Positions 1-9,148 are shown, numbered from the stretch's first letter. The stretch is 55,149 nucleotides of DNA from Nocardioides sp. CFH 31398 (GCF_022436705.1 NZ_JAKUHT010000009.1:1-55149), one strand, 5' to 3'. Notes: generated by a model from the letters alone, not told the origin. Numbers and translations are program-made.

Positions 1-625
1 GGGTGGCCTTGGTGCGTCGGTGGGCCTCGCGTTCGGCGCGGGCGAGGCGTTCGGCCTCGATGGCGTCGGCGACCTCGGGGGCGACGGTCTCGAGGATCCG
101 GCGTCCGAGGTGGGTGACCTCGGCGGGGGTGAACTCGGCGCAGTAGCCGACCAGGGCCTGCTCGGCGTCGGTCATGGTCTGCTCGTCGACGAGGTCGGGT
201 GGCAGGGCGTCGAGGCAGTCGACCATGGCGCGGGCGTGGTCGAGGGAGATCCCGCCGTCGAGTGCAGCGGCGGCCAGCACGCCGCGGCGGGCGATGCGGG
301 TGCCGAGGCGGGCCTCACCGCCGGTGCGGCGGGCGTTGAGGTGGAGGCGGTCGGCCAGCCAGTCCGCCGGGCTGCGGGCGCCGGTGGTCGCGGCGACGCC
401 GTCGGCGCCCGCGGTGGCCGTCAGGGTCGCGAGCCGGAGGGCGGTGAGGCGTTGCTCGGCCTGGGTGATCCCGACGAGAAGCACGCCCTGGTCGGTGGGG
501 TCGAGCCAGGCCGGGTCGGTGCCGGCGGCGATGGCTGCGGTCGCGGTGTCGAGGGCGGCGGTGATGGTCGTGACCGCGCTCAGCAGCGGGTGGGAGCCCG
601 CCTCCCAGCCCGCCTCGCGCACCAT
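1..625 (-). CDS. DUF222 (13E12-repeat) family protein, probable HNH endonuclease, 3' end outside window
   Basis: The minus-strand frame stays open to base 1, so only about 208 N-terminal residues are present. It begins MVREAGWEAGSHPLLSAVTT and is rich in Ala, Leu, Arg and Asp. It contains the helical pattern typical of DUF222, with segments such as ADWLADRLHLNARRTGGEAR and ISLDHARAMVDCLDALPPDL. Family members usually carry an HNH nuclease domain at the C-terminus, which would lie beyond base 1 and cannot be checked here. I chose ATG at 625; a GTG at 637 in the same frame is possible. A LexA-type box at 641-656 lies directly upstream, so DNA-damage control is likely. Confidence 0.8.
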   Translation of the reverse strand, partial: MVREAGWEAGSHPLLSAVTTITAALDTATAAIAAGTDPAWLDPTDQGVLLVGITQAEQRLTALRLATLTATAGADGVAATTGARSPADWLADRLHLNARRTGGEARLGTRIARRGVLAAAALDGGISLDHARAMVDCLDALPPDLVDEQTMTDAEQALVGYCAEFTPAEVTHLGRRILETVAPEVADAIEAERLARAEREAHRRTKAT

Positions 626-640
626 CTCACTGACCACGAT

Positions 641-656
641 TCGAACATACGCTCGA
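641..656. promoter_or_regulatory. LexA/SOS box upstream of the DUF222 gene
   Basis: TCGAAC-ATAC-GCTCGA matches the mycobacterial SOS consensus TCGAAC-N4-GTTCGA with one mismatch (GC for GT in the right half). It ends 16 bases before the ATG at 625. M. tuberculosis 13E12 genes are known to be preceded by such boxes, so family and site support each other. Confidence 0.7.
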
Positions 657-725
657 CCGCCGACAGTGAAGGCCGCGTCTGCTCCCGATCGGACGCCCCG
701 CGCAACGGAACGTTGACGATGCGGG

Positions 726-1118
726 TCAACCGACCAGTAGGTCCACCGTCGTCAAGATCGCCGGATGCGCGAGCGCCAGCGACTGGAGTTCGACGCGATT
801 GAACTATCTGAGGTCGTCGTGCTCCTCCGGTGCAACATTTACTGGCTCTGGCGTCCACTGCCGCACGGCGAAGGCGTGCACGGCAAGCCCAGGGTCGCGG
901 ACCTCGAAGGGGACGGACCGGACGTCGCTGACGACGACTCCCAGCTCCTCCAGGCACTCCCGTCGCACAGCCTCCTCCGGCAACTCGTCGCTCTCGACGT
1001 GGCCGCCGACGAAGTCCCAGCAGTCCGGATACCACCGTCGATTTGGGTGACGATGCACCAACAGCACGTGCCCATGGCGCACAAGGACCGCGACGGCGAT
1101 CGCAGTGCGACCGTCCAT
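726..1118 (-). pseudogene. NUDIX hydrolase interrupted by an in-frame TAG (premature stop)
   Basis: The frame starts MDGRTAIAVAVLV at ATG 1118, two bases after the TAG of the dihydroxyacetone kinase gene, so the two are translationally coupled. A complete NUDIX box is visible: G-x5-E in GHVESDE, then REC and LEELGV. The frame stops at TAG 806-804 directly after EEHDDLR, giving only 104 residues. In many NUDIX proteins this point reads DDLRWF. Continuing in frame gives FNRVELQSLALAHPAILTT and ends at TGA 728-726, which is a normal NUDIX C-terminus. The total would be about 130 residues, the usual size. A single TGG-to-TAG change, or a sequencing error, is therefore likely. The truncated protein keeps the catalytic box but loses the last strand and helix. 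Confidence 0.72.
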
Positions 1119-1120
1119 CG

Positions 1121-2827
1121 CTACGAACCCAGCTCCTCGCCCACCGCGCCCGACCAGACGACGACCGCGCGGGCGCCGGGGTCGGGGGTGCCCTTGACCC
1201 GGTCGCCGAGGTACGACGAGCGGCCGACGCGGGCGCTCGACTGCGCGGTCTCCTCGGTGCCCCGCGCGGCCGCGTCGACGGCGTCGCGCCACGCGGAGGC
1301 GGGGGAGTCGCCGGCGTCGAGGTGCTGGGCGAAGGAGGTCGCCAGCGGCACCAGGGCGTCGAGCATCGTGCGGTCGCCGACGGAGGCGCCGCCGACCTCG
1401 CCGATGCCGTCCACGCCGGCCTGCAGCGCCGCCGCCCAGGCCTGGGCGTCGGTGGAGCCCGACTCCTCGAGCGACGCGGCGGCCCGCATGAGCAGGATCG
1501 AGTAGAGCGGGCCCGAGGTGCCGCCGATGGCGCGACGCAGCGTCGCCGAGGTGTCGCGCAGGGCGCCGACGGGGTCGGCGGCGTACCGGTCGATCTCGGA
1601 GAGGACGGCGGTCGCGCCGCGCTCCAGGCCGGTGCCGAGGTCGCCGTCACCGACCTCGCTGTCGAGGCGCGTCAGCTCCGGCTCGGCGGCCTTCAGCGAC
1701 TCGCACGCGGCGACGAGCGCTCGGCGCACGGGGCTGTCCTCGGCGAGGTGCTCGCCGGTCGCGGGCTCCTCCTCGGCGGGTGCGGGGACGGCGCGCGCCT
1801 CGGCGACCATGCCCTGGTGCGGGGCCGGCCACGCGGCGGTCTCGGTGGGGTGGTCGAGCAGGCCCAGCAGCTCGTCGTCCACCGGCAGCACGGAGACCGA
1901 GACGCCCGGCATGTCGAGGGCGGTGAGGAACCGGCCGACCCACATGCGTTCCACGACCAGGCCGCGGTCGCGCAGGCGGGCGAGGGCACCGCGAGCGACG
2001 ACGTCCAGCTCGCTCGGCGGGGTGGTGCCGAGGTCGTTGACGAGCAGGACGACGCGCTGGCCCTCCACCAGGTCGGCGTCGTCGGCCACGGCGTCCACCA
2101 GGCGGGCGGTCGTCTCGTCGGCGCTGACCAGCGGGCCCCTCTCCACCCCCGCCTCTCCGTGGATGCCGAGGCCCCACTCGACCTCGTCGTCCTCCAGGGT
2201 GAACCCGGGCTCGCCGACGGCCGGCACGGTGCACGCGCCGAGGGAGACCCCCATCGAGCGGACGTCGTCCGCCACCCGCTGCGCCACCGCGGTGACGGCG
2301 GCGAGGTCGTCGCCGCGATCGGCGGCTGCCCCGGCGGCCTTGTGGACCAGCACCGTCCCAGCGATGCCCCGGCGTCCGGCGTGGTCGCCGTCCGCGGCCA
2401 GGGCGACGTCGTCGCCGATGACGACCATGTCGACGGCCGTGCCCTCGGCGCGGGCGAGCTCGGCGGCGAGGCCGAAGTTGAGTCGGTCGCCGGTGTAGTT
2501 CTTCACGATCAGCAGGACGCCCGCCGACTGCTGCTGCTCGCCGGCGGCGATCGCGCGGACGGCGGCGAGCACGGCGTCGGTGGACGGCGAGGTGAACATG
2601 TCGCCGACGACCGCGCCGGTGAGCATGCCGGGTCCGACGTACCCGCCGTGCGCCGGCTCGTGCCCCGCGCCCCCGCCGGACACCAGCGCGACCTTCCCGA
2701 GCTCCGCGTGGTCGCGGCGCAGGACGACGGTCTGGCCGTCCAGCAGCACCAGGCCGGGCGCGCCGGCGACGAGTCCCTCGAGCATCTCGGGCACGACGTC
2801 CGCGACGTCGTTCAGCAGCTTCTTCAT
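1121..2827 (-). CDS. ATP-dependent dihydroxyacetone kinase family protein (DhaK-DhaL fusion)
   Basis: This 568-residue protein joins a DhaK domain (about 1-330) and a DhaL domain (about 365-568), the layout of single-chain ATP-dependent dihydroxyacetone kinases. DhaK shows GGGAGHEPAH near residue 51 and the substrate-binding histidine in GIHGEAG at about residue 223, which forms a hemiaminal with the ketone in this family. DhaL shows the ATP/Mg motif DSEVGDGDLGTG near residue 395. The enzyme makes dihydroxyacetone phosphate in the cytosol. A TAGGGT hexamer (plus-strand 2835-2840) ends seven bases before the ATG, so the transcript may be leaderless. The NUDIX gene follows immediately. No PTS DhaM or glycerol gene is adjacent. 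Confidence 0.92.
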   Translation of the reverse strand: MKKLLNDVADVVPEMLEGLVAGAPGLVLLDGQTVVLRRDHAELGKVALVSGGGAGHEPAHGGYVGPGMLTGAVVGDMFTSPSTDAVLAAVRAIAAGEQQQSAGVLLIVKNYTGDRLNFGLAAELARAEGTAVDMVVIGDDVALAADGDHAGRRGIAGTVLVHKAAGAAADRGDDLAAVTAVAQRVADDVRSMGVSLGACTVPAVGEPGFTLEDDEVEWGLGIHGEAGVERGPLVSADETTARLVDAVADDADLVEGQRVVLLVNDLGTTPPSELDVVARGALARLRDRGLVVERMWVGRFLTALDMPGVSVSVLPVDDELLGLLDHPTETAAWPAPHQGMVAEARAVPAPAEEEPATGEHLAEDSPVRRALVAACESLKAAEPELTRLDSEVGDGDLGTGLERGATAVLSEIDRYAADPVGALRDTSATLRRAIGGTSGPLYSILLMRAAASLEESGSTDAQAWAAALQAGVDGIGEVGGASVGDRTMLDALVPLATSFAQHLDAGDSPASAWRDAVDAAARGTEETAQSSARVGRSSYLGDRVKGTPDPGARAVVVWSGAVGEELGS

Positions 2828-2984
2828 GCTGGTGACCCTAGGGTGGCGCCGGTCACGAGGTCACCTGCCAGGTCCGCAACCGGCCGCGGCGCATCTGCCG
2901 CGGGGCTGTGGTGGTCCTGACCCCCGCCCGTGCCTTGTGATCAAGCAGTAACTCCGCGTTACATGACCGGGCGGGCCCGGAGCC

Positions 2985-4988
2985 CTACCAGTGGACCCCG
3001 CGGAAGACCTGCGACAGCAGGGCGCGCTCGGAGTCGGTACGGCGGTCGCCGGACTCGACGTCGCCGCGGGCGGCGGCGGAGTCGGGGAAGACCTTGTACG
3101 CCTGGTAGAGCACGCGGAAGGTGATCTTCGGGGTCAGCGTGTGCGCCACCGCGCCGAGGTTGCCGAGGGCGGTGTTGATCTCGTGGGGCTTGCGGACGAT
3201 CGCAGTGACGACGAGGTCCGCGGCCTGGGCGGGGGAGATGGCGGGGAAGCGGTCGTACAGCTTCGTCGGCGCGATCATCGGCGTCTTCACCAGCGGCATG
3301 TGGATCGAGGTGAAGGTGATGCCGTTGCCGAACAGCTCCGAGGCCACCACGGTGCTCCAGGCGTCGAGCGCGGCCTTCGACGCGACGTACGCCGAGAAGC
3401 GCGGCGGGTGGGTCTGGACGCCGATCGAGGAGATGTTCACGACGTGGCCCGAGCGCTGCGGGCGCATCGCCGGCAGCAGCCCCATGACGAGGCGGATGGC
3501 GCCGAAGTAGTTGAGCTGCATGGTCCGCTCGAAGTCGTGGAAGCGGTCCTCGGACAGCTTCAGCGACCGGCGGATGGAGCGGCCGGCATTGTTGACGACC
3601 ACGTCCACCGACGGCAGCTCGGCGACGAGCTGCTCGCACAACCGGTCGATCGCGTCGAGGTCGGACAGGTCGCACGGCGCGACCACGGCGTCGCCGCCGC
3701 GGTCGATGATGTCGGCGCGGAGGTCGTCGAGCTTGTCCTTGCTCCGGGCGACGAGCACGGGGATGCCGCCGAGGCGGGCGACCCGCCAGGCGGTCGCCTT
3801 GCCGATGCCGGACGACGCGCCCGTGATGACGACGTACTTGCCCTCCAGCTCGGCGCGCGCGGCGCGGTCGCGGGGGACGCTCGGGTCGAGCTGCTCCTCC
3901 CAGAACGCCCACAGCTCCGCGGCGTACGACGACACCGCGGGCACCTCGATGCCCGAGCCGGTGAGCGCCTCGCGGGTGCGGGCGGAGTCGAAGACCGACG
4001 GGAACGTCGAGTGGGCGAGGACGTCGGCCGGGATGCCGGTGCGTCCCACGGTCTGCTCGAGCAGTGCCTGCACGGGCCGGGAGCCGAGCACGGAGGGCAG
4101 CCAGGAGCCGGGCCGCAGCGCACGCGGCACCGAGAGCGCCCGCAGCAGCCCACGATCGACCGGCGTGGCGAACTCGGGCGCCCCGGCGGCGTTGCAGAAC
4201 GCGTTGACGAGGTCGACGACCGGCACCGGCTCGGGGTCGACGAGGTGGAAGGCCTCGCCGTCACGGTCGGGCAGGTGCATGAGGTGGTCCATCGCGGCGG
4301 CCACGTAGTCGACGGGCACCACGTTCGTGTCGCCGAGGTCCACCCCGACCAGCGGCACCCAGCCGGGGAGGCTGTCGCGCAGCCGCTTGAGCAGGCCGAA
4401 GAAGTAGTAGGGCCCGTCGACCTTGTCGATGACGCCCGTCTCCGAGTGACCGAGCACGATCGCGGGCCGGTAGACCCGCCACGCCACGTCGTCCTGGTCG
4501 CGCACGAGCTTCTCCGCCTCGAACTTCGTGCGGTGGTACGGCGAGGTCAGTGCCTGCCCGGTGTCGAACATCGTCTCGTCGAAGCGGCCCCGGTGGTCGC
4601 CGGCGACGGCGACGGAGCTGACGTGGTGGAAGCAGCCGACCTCGAGGTCGGCGGCCAGGTCGAGCGCGTTCGCCGTGCCGCCCACGTTCGCGGCGTCGTT
4701 CGCCTCGTCGTCGGCAGCCATGTCGTAGACGGCCGCGACGTGGACGAGGTGGTCGATCGCGCCGCGGTGCTCGGCGATCCACTCCTCGGCGACACCGAGG
4801 CGTGGCTGCGTCAGGTCGCCGACGACGATCTTGACGCGGGAGGACTCCCACCGGGCGATCCGGCGCTCCATCCGTTCCACGGAGGACGCGCGCGTCAGCA
4901 CGTGGACGTCGCCGCTGCGGTTCTCCAGCAGCTGGTTGACGAGATGACGACCGATGAACCCCGTTGCCCCCGTGACCAGATACGTCAT
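2985..4988 (-). CDS. Two-domain SDR protein, probable fatty acyl-CoA (or acyl-ACP) reductase
   Basis: This 667-residue protein has two Rossmann domains. The N-terminal extended SDR/thioester-reductase domain (about 1-370) begins with GATGFIGRH and carries an active-site YHRTK. The C-terminal classical SDR domain (about 380-640) has TGASSGIGKA, NNAG and YVASK. This order matches the bacterial two-domain fatty acyl reductases such as M. tuberculosis AcrA1 (Rv3391) and Marinobacter Maqu_2507, which reduce acyl-CoA to aldehyde and then to alcohol. The role in wax or lipid metabolism is inferred from the family. TAGCCT on the minus strand (plus-strand 4995-5000) ends six bases before the ATG, suggesting a leaderless mRNA. 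It stands alone, divergent from the GAF-ANTAR gene. Confidence 0.82.
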   Translation of the reverse strand: MTYLVTGATGFIGRHLVNQLLENRSGDVHVLTRASSVERMERRIARWESSRVKIVVGDLTQPRLGVAEEWIAEHRGAIDHLVHVAAVYDMAADDEANDAANVGGTANALDLAADLEVGCFHHVSSVAVAGDHRGRFDETMFDTGQALTSPYHRTKFEAEKLVRDQDDVAWRVYRPAIVLGHSETGVIDKVDGPYYFFGLLKRLRDSLPGWVPLVGVDLGDTNVVPVDYVAAAMDHLMHLPDRDGEAFHLVDPEPVPVVDLVNAFCNAAGAPEFATPVDRGLLRALSVPRALRPGSWLPSVLGSRPVQALLEQTVGRTGIPADVLAHSTFPSVFDSARTREALTGSGIEVPAVSSYAAELWAFWEEQLDPSVPRDRAARAELEGKYVVITGASSGIGKATAWRVARLGGIPVLVARSKDKLDDLRADIIDRGGDAVVAPCDLSDLDAIDRLCEQLVAELPSVDVVVNNAGRSIRRSLKLSEDRFHDFERTMQLNYFGAIRLVMGLLPAMRPQRSGHVVNISSIGVQTHPPRFSAYVASKAALDAWSTVVASELFGNGITFTSIHMPLVKTPMIAPTKLYDRFPAISPAQAADLVVTAIVRKPHEINTALGNLGAVAHTLTPKITFRVLYQAYKVFPDSAAARGDVESGDRRTDSERALLSQVFRGVHW

Positions 4989-5165
4989 GGGGGGAGGCTA
5001 GTGGCGGTTGCTACCCGTGGGTAGCCACTCGTGCCCCCGGTGGGCGCGGTCCCGGATCGACCCCGGGGCGGGTGGGTACGACGGAGGGGTAGCGCGCCAT
5101 CCCCTCCGGCAGCCGTCCCGAGACGTCCGTGGTGCGCGACGCCCTCTCGGAAATGGGGTCGGCCG

Positions 5166-5867
5166 ATGCCGACGAGCAACGACCAGGACGCCCGGCTGCT
5201 GACGTGGCTCGCCCAGCAGCTCCACGACGGGCAGGACGTCGACGACACCGTCGCGCGGATGTTGTCGCAGGCGCGGACGGTGGCGCCCGGCGCCCACCAC
5301 GTCGGTGTGACGGTCCGGGCGCGGCGGGGAACCTACCGGTCCATCGGGTCGACGAGCCCGCTCGCGCGGCACCTCGACGACCTGCAGCACGAGTCGGGCG
5401 AGGGTCCGTGCGTCGACGCGGCCTCGCCCGGGGGTGACGACTGGTCGCGCAGCAGCCACCTCGGCGACGACCGGCGCTGGCCGCGGTGGGCGGCCCAGGC
5501 CGAGGCCGTCGGAGTCCGGTCGGTGCTGTGCGCGCAGCTCCTCGACCGGGGCGAGCCCTTCGGCGCGATCACCCTCTACTCCGAGGACAGCGGCCGTTTC
5601 GGCGAGGACGACGCCGTCGGCCTCGCCCTGCTGTGGATCGCCCAGGCGGCCATCGCGCTGTCCACGGCCCGCAGGACCGAGGGGCTGCAGCGGGCGATCG
5701 ATGCCCGCCACACCATCGGTGTCGCGCAGGGCATCCTCATGCAGCGGCTGGACCTCGACGAGGAGGCGGCCTTCGAGCACCTGCTCCAGCTGGCGTCGAC
5801 CCGCGAGGAGGGCATCGGTGTGCTCGCGGCCAAGGTCGTCCGCACGGGCGACGTGCCTCGGCACTGA
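5166..5867 (+). CDS. GAF and ANTAR domain-containing RNA-binding antiterminator
   Basis: The protein has 233 residues from ATG 5166. The N-terminal two thirds form a GAF-type sensor (around HESGEGPCVD and FGAITLYSED). The C-terminal ~55 residues are an ANTAR domain, seen in LQRAIDARHTIGVAQGILMQ followed by helical FEHLLQLAS. ANTAR proteins bind paired stem-loops in nascent RNA and prevent termination. The GAF ligand is unknown. The reading frame extends upstream to 5031, but the earlier part is Pro/Arg-rich low-quality coding, so ATG 5166 is preferred. No obvious target hairpin is visible nearby. Confidence 0.88.
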   Translation: MPTSNDQDARLLTWLAQQLHDGQDVDDTVARMLSQARTVAPGAHHVGVTVRARRGTYRSIGSTSPLARHLDDLQHESGEGPCVDAASPGGDDWSRSSHLGDDRRWPRWAAQAEAVGVRSVLCAQLLDRGEPFGAITLYSEDSGRFGEDDAVGLALLWIAQAAIALSTARRTEGLQRAIDARHTIGVAQGILMQRLDLDEEAAFEHLLQLASTREEGIGVLAAKVVRTGDVPRH

Positions 5868-6002
5868 CCCCCGGTCGGGGTGATCCCGCGCCACCGTTTT
5901 CTTCAGCGGGACGGGACCGGCCCGCGATCCCGAGGGGGGGTGAGGGACCAGCGGGCTGCTGGTGCGGTACCGCGAGGGCCGGTGCCGCACACGGGGGACC
6001 CG

Positions 6003-7070
6003 CTACTCCTTGCGTCCACCGAACATGATCTCGTCCCAGCTCGGCACCGACGCACGACCGCGCTTGCGGCCTCGGCGTCGGCGGGAGTCGTCGGGCTCCT
6101 CCTCCGCCGGTCCGGCCTGGGTGTCGGTCGCGGGCCTCTGGCGGGCCTCCCCGCTCGGGTCCGCGCCGTCGGTCGACTCGGACGCCCTGACCTGCTCGAG
6201 CGCCTCCGCGGTGGCGGCGGAACCGGCGTCGGCGGGGCCCGACGGCCGGTCGGACGAGGGCTCGGACGGGGGCTCGGCCACCAGACGCAGGGCGTCGCCG
6301 CCGAGGGGCAGCTCGTCGCCGAGCGGGAGCTCGTCGTCCGCGACCGCGACCAGGCGCGGCGCGGTGGTGACCGCGTCGTCCTCCCAGTCGTCGACCGCCG
6401 AGGGGTCGACGGGTGCGGCCACCGGCGCCGGGTCGTCGCCGACGAGCCAGCGGGCGTCGTCGTCGTCGAGGAGCACGAAGTTGCCCGGCGGGTCGAAGGT
6501 GAAGCGGGCGAGGCCGGTGCGCTCCGGCGTCGCGTACGACGCGGTGAGGACCCAGCGTCCGTCCTCGCGCTTGCGGGAGTCCCACTCCACGGCGCCGGGG
6601 TCGGCGTCCAGCCCGCGGAGCCGGGCGGCGACCGCGTCACCGAGCGTGCGGTGCGCGGCGCCCTCGCCGCCGGAGCGTCGTACGGACGAGCGCTGGGCTC
6701 GCTGGGCCATGTGGGCACGCTCGGCGAGCACGGGGCGGGCGTAGACCAGCACCTTCTCGAGGGTCGAGCCCGCGGCCTCCGCGACCTCCTCGGCGGTGGC
6801 GCCGGCGCGGATGCGCGCCTGGATGTCGCGGGGGCGGAGCGGTACGGGGGCGTCCATGGTGGCCTTCCCTGCAGGGGGTGTCGCCGGCGTGGCCCCGGCC
6901 GATCGGTCGTCGTCGCGGGACGGCTGTGACTGGTGCCCCACCGCGGCGCGGAGCCCGTCGTCGACGGGCAGGAGGAAGCGTCGTCCCTCCTCGTCGAGCA
7001 GGACGAGGTGGACGCCGTCGTCGGCACTGTCGGTGCCGTCGAGCGTCAGCCGCTCACCGTCGCCCGTCAT
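6003..7070 (-). CDS. sepH: Septation protein SepH (DUF3071)
   Basis: The 355-residue protein has the SepH layout. A short N-terminal part ends near PVPLRPRDIQARIRAGATAE, where a helix-turn-helix-like DUF3071 segment follows. A long acidic, low-complexity linker comes next, and the end is strongly conserved: SVPSWDEIMFGGRKE after a basic RRRRGRKRGR stretch. In Streptomyces and mycobacteria SepH binds FtsZ and stimulates its assembly. The gene is monocistronic. The C-terminal motif makes the assignment firm, while the acidic linker is poorly conserved, as is usual. Confidence 0.9.
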   Translation of the reverse strand: MTGDGERLTLDGTDSADDGVHLVLLDEEGRRFLLPVDDGLRAAVGHQSQPSRDDDRSAGATPATPPAGKATMDAPVPLRPRDIQARIRAGATAEEVAEAAGSTLEKVLVYARPVLAERAHMAQRAQRSSVRRSGGEGAAHRTLGDAVAARLRGLDADPGAVEWDSRKREDGRWVLTASYATPERTGLARFTFDPPGNFVLLDDDDARWLVGDDPAPVAAPVDPSAVDDWEDDAVTTAPRLVAVADDELPLGDELPLGGDALRLVAEPPSEPSSDRPSGPADAGSAATAEALEQVRASESTDGADPSGEARQRPATDTQAGPAEEEPDDSRRRRGRKRGRASVPSWDEIMFGGRKE

Positions 7071-7194
7071 GGTCCGCTCGTCCCTGCTCCCCGGCGCCGA
7101 CCCGGGTGGGCACGGCGCCCCGTTGCTCCGTCCGACCGAGCCTACGACAGCCCGCCCCGCCGGGGTGGGACGCCGGACGCCTAATGTCTCGGGG

Positions 7195-7833
7195 GTGTCG
7201 TGGACCGACTACCCCGTGGTGCTGGTCGTGCTCGACCTGCTGGGGATCTTCGTCTTCGCGCTGGCCGGGGCGCTGGTCGGCGTGCGACGCGACCTCGACG
7301 TGTTCGGCGTGCTCGTGCTGGCGGGGACGACGGGTCTCGGCGGCGGGTTCCTGCGCGACGTCCTCATCGACGCCACCCCGCCGGCCGCGCTCACCGACTG
7401 GCGCTACCTCCTGGTGCCCGTCCTGGCCGGGCTGCTGACCTTCGTGGCGCACCCGGCCGTCGGCCGCTTCGAGCGGCCCATCGGCGTGCTCGACGCCTTC
7501 GGGCTGTCCCTGTTCTGCGTCGCGGGGGCGCTGAAGGCGGCCGAGTACGGCCTGGGCCCGGTGCCCGCCGCCCTCATGGGGATGGTCACCGCCGTCGGCG
7601 GCGGCATGGTGCGCGACGTGCTGGTGGGCCAGACGCCGCAGGTGTTCGCGGACGCCACCCTCTACGCCACCCCGGCCCTCGGCGGAGCCGCGGTCGCGGT
7701 CGTGGGCCTCGGGCTGGGGGCGCCGGCCATCGTCGTGGCCCCGGTCGGCGCGCTGGTGTGCCTGACCTGGCGCCTGCTGGCGATGTGGCGCCAGTGGACG
7801 GCGCCGCGCCCGCGGGGGCCGGCGAGCGTCTGA
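7195..7833 (+). CDS. TRIC-type (UPF0126/YadS) membrane channel family protein
   Basis: This 212-residue integral membrane protein has about seven hydrophobic segments and the duplicated family motif GGGxxRD (GLGGGFLRDVL near residue 45, AVGGGMVRDVL near residue 132). Prokaryotic TRIC proteins form trimeric cation channels, while older annotation links YadS to glycine uptake. GTG 7195 is preferred because TAATGT at 7182-7187 ends seven bases upstream, which fits a leaderless promoter, and because the protein then starts just before the first helix. The gene converges on the lactone oxidase gene with a 13-base gap. Confidence 0.88.
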   Translation: MSWTDYPVVLVVLDLLGIFVFALAGALVGVRRDLDVFGVLVLAGTTGLGGGFLRDVLIDATPPAALTDWRYLLVPVLAGLLTFVAHPAVGRFERPIGVLDAFGLSLFCVAGALKAAEYGLGPVPAALMGMVTAVGGGMVRDVLVGQTPQVFADATLYATPALGGAAVAVVGLGLGAPAIVVAPVGALVCLTWRLLAMWRQWTAPRPRGPASV

Positions 7834-7839
7834 ACCGCG

Positions 7840-7857
7840 TGGGGGCTCAGACCCCCA
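7840..7857. terminator. Hairpin between convergent genes, possible bidirectional terminator
   Basis: TGGGGG-CTCAGA-CCCCCA is a perfect 6-base-arm inverted repeat between the stop of the TRIC gene (7833) and the end of the oxidase gene (stop 7849-7847, inside the loop). There is no T-tract, so its strength is uncertain. Confidence 0.35.
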
Positions 7858-9148
7858 GGACCCGCCGGAGGTAGGCGTTCGTGAACAGGCGCTCGGGGTC
7901 GAGCCGCTCGCGCACGGCGAGGAACTCGTCGAACAGCGGGTACGCCGGGGCGAGGTCCGCGGCCTGACGTCGGTGCACCTTGCCCCAGTGGGGGCGGCCG
8001 TCGAGGTCCATCAGCGCCGCCTCGACCGCGGCGAAGTAGGGCTCGTGCACCGCCGAGTGGTGCACGTGGACCGCGACGTAGCAGGTGTCGCGGTCGTGTG
8101 CCGGGGACAGCGGCACGTCCTCGGCGACGGCGGTGCGGACCTCCACCGGGAAGCCGACACGGTGGGCGTCGGCGATCCGGCGCACGGCGGCCAGCGCGTC
8201 GGCCGCGGCGGCCAGCGGGACGGCGTACTCCATCTCGCGGAAGCGGACCCGCCGGGTGCCGGAGAACACCTCGTGCGACGGCTCGGTGTACGACGTGCCG
8301 CCGGCGAGCCGGCCGACGACGCGGTTCACCGGCGACGTCAGGGCGGGCACGCGGGCGGTGAGGGCGGTGGCCACGCCGAGGGCGCCGTTGGCGACGAGCT
8401 CGTCGTCCACCCACCGGGCGACGCGTCCACGCGAGCGGCTCGGCGCGGGGGCGCCGTCGGCCACCCGGTCGTTGATCCGCAGCAGGCAGCGGTCGGTGCC
8501 GGGGAACCAGTAGGCGTCCACGTGGTCGTGGGCGCCGATGCGGTCGTGCAGCCCCCCGACCAGCTCGTCCCAGCCGACGACGCGCTCGGTGGCGGCCAGG
8601 CGGTAGGCGGGCTCGACCGCGAACCGCAACGAGGTCAGGACGCCCAGCGCGCCCAGGCCGAGGCGCGCGTGGGAGAAGGTCTCGGCGTCCTCGGTCGGCG
8701 AGAGGGTGAGGTGCTCGCCGGTGCCGGTCACCATCCGCAGGCCGACCAGCTGGGCGGCGAGCCCGGCGACCCGGCCGGCGGTGCCGTGGGTGCCGGTGGA
8801 CACCGCACCGGCGACGGTCTGCACGTCGATGTCGCCGAGGTTGCCGAGCGCCAGACCGAGCCGGGCGAGCTCGCGGGTGAGGTGGTGCAGCGGCGTGCCG
8901 GCCAGGACCTCGACGGTGCCGGCGTCGCGGTCGACGTCCGTGATGCCGACGAGGCGGTCGGGGCGCACGAGGGTGTGCTCCGGCGCGGCGATCGCGCTGA
9001 AGCTGTGGCCGCTGCCGACCATCTTGACCGGCCGCCCGTCCGCGCGTGCCCGCTCGACGAGCGCCACCACCGCGGCAGGGGTGCGGGGGTGCTCGACGAC
9101 GCGCGGGACCGCGGTCTCGAGCCGCGACCAGTTCTGCCAGCGGTTCAC
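7847..9148 (-). CDS. FAD-linked oxidase, D-arabinono-1,4-lactone/L-gulono-1,4-lactone oxidase family
   Basis: This 433-residue protein is predicted from GTG 9148. It has the VAO-type FAD domain: GSGHSFS near residue 45, whose His is the usual covalent FAD attachment point in this family, then GNLGDIDVQTVAGAVSTGTHG. A C-terminal ALO domain carries the family motif RPHWGK. Related enzymes oxidise aldonolactones or alditols with O2 and release H2O2; the true substrate cannot be read from sequence. The start overlaps the stop of the upstream MFS gene by four bases (GTGA), so the two are co-translated. Confidence 0.87.
   Translation of the reverse strand: MNRWQNWSRLETAVPRVVEHPRTPAAVVALVERARADGRPVKMVGSGHSFSAIAAPEHTLVRPDRLVGITDVDRDAGTVEVLAGTPLHHLTRELARLGLALGNLGDIDVQTVAGAVSTGTHGTAGRVAGLAAQLVGLRMVTGTGEHLTLSPTEDAETFSHARLGLGALGVLTSLRFAVEPAYRLAATERVVGWDELVGGLHDRIGAHDHVDAYWFPGTDRCLLRINDRVADGAPAPSRSRGRVARWVDDELVANGALGVATALTARVPALTSPVNRVVGRLAGGTSYTEPSHEVFSGTRRVRFREMEYAVPLAAAADALAAVRRIADAHRVGFPVEVRTAVAEDVPLSPAHDRDTCYVAVHVHHSAVHEPYFAAVEAALMDLDGRPHWGKVHRRQAADLAPAYPLFDEFLAVRERLDPERLFTNAYLRRVLGV

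Noticed and set aside
1043..2920. Long plus-strand frame over the dihydroxyacetone kinase gene
   Set aside because: Gly/Arg/Val-rich shadow without motifs; the minus strand has all DhaK and DhaL motifs.
5871..5882. Terminator CCCC-GGTC-GGGG after the GAF-ANTAR gene
   Set aside because: Four-base arms and no T-tract; too weak to call.
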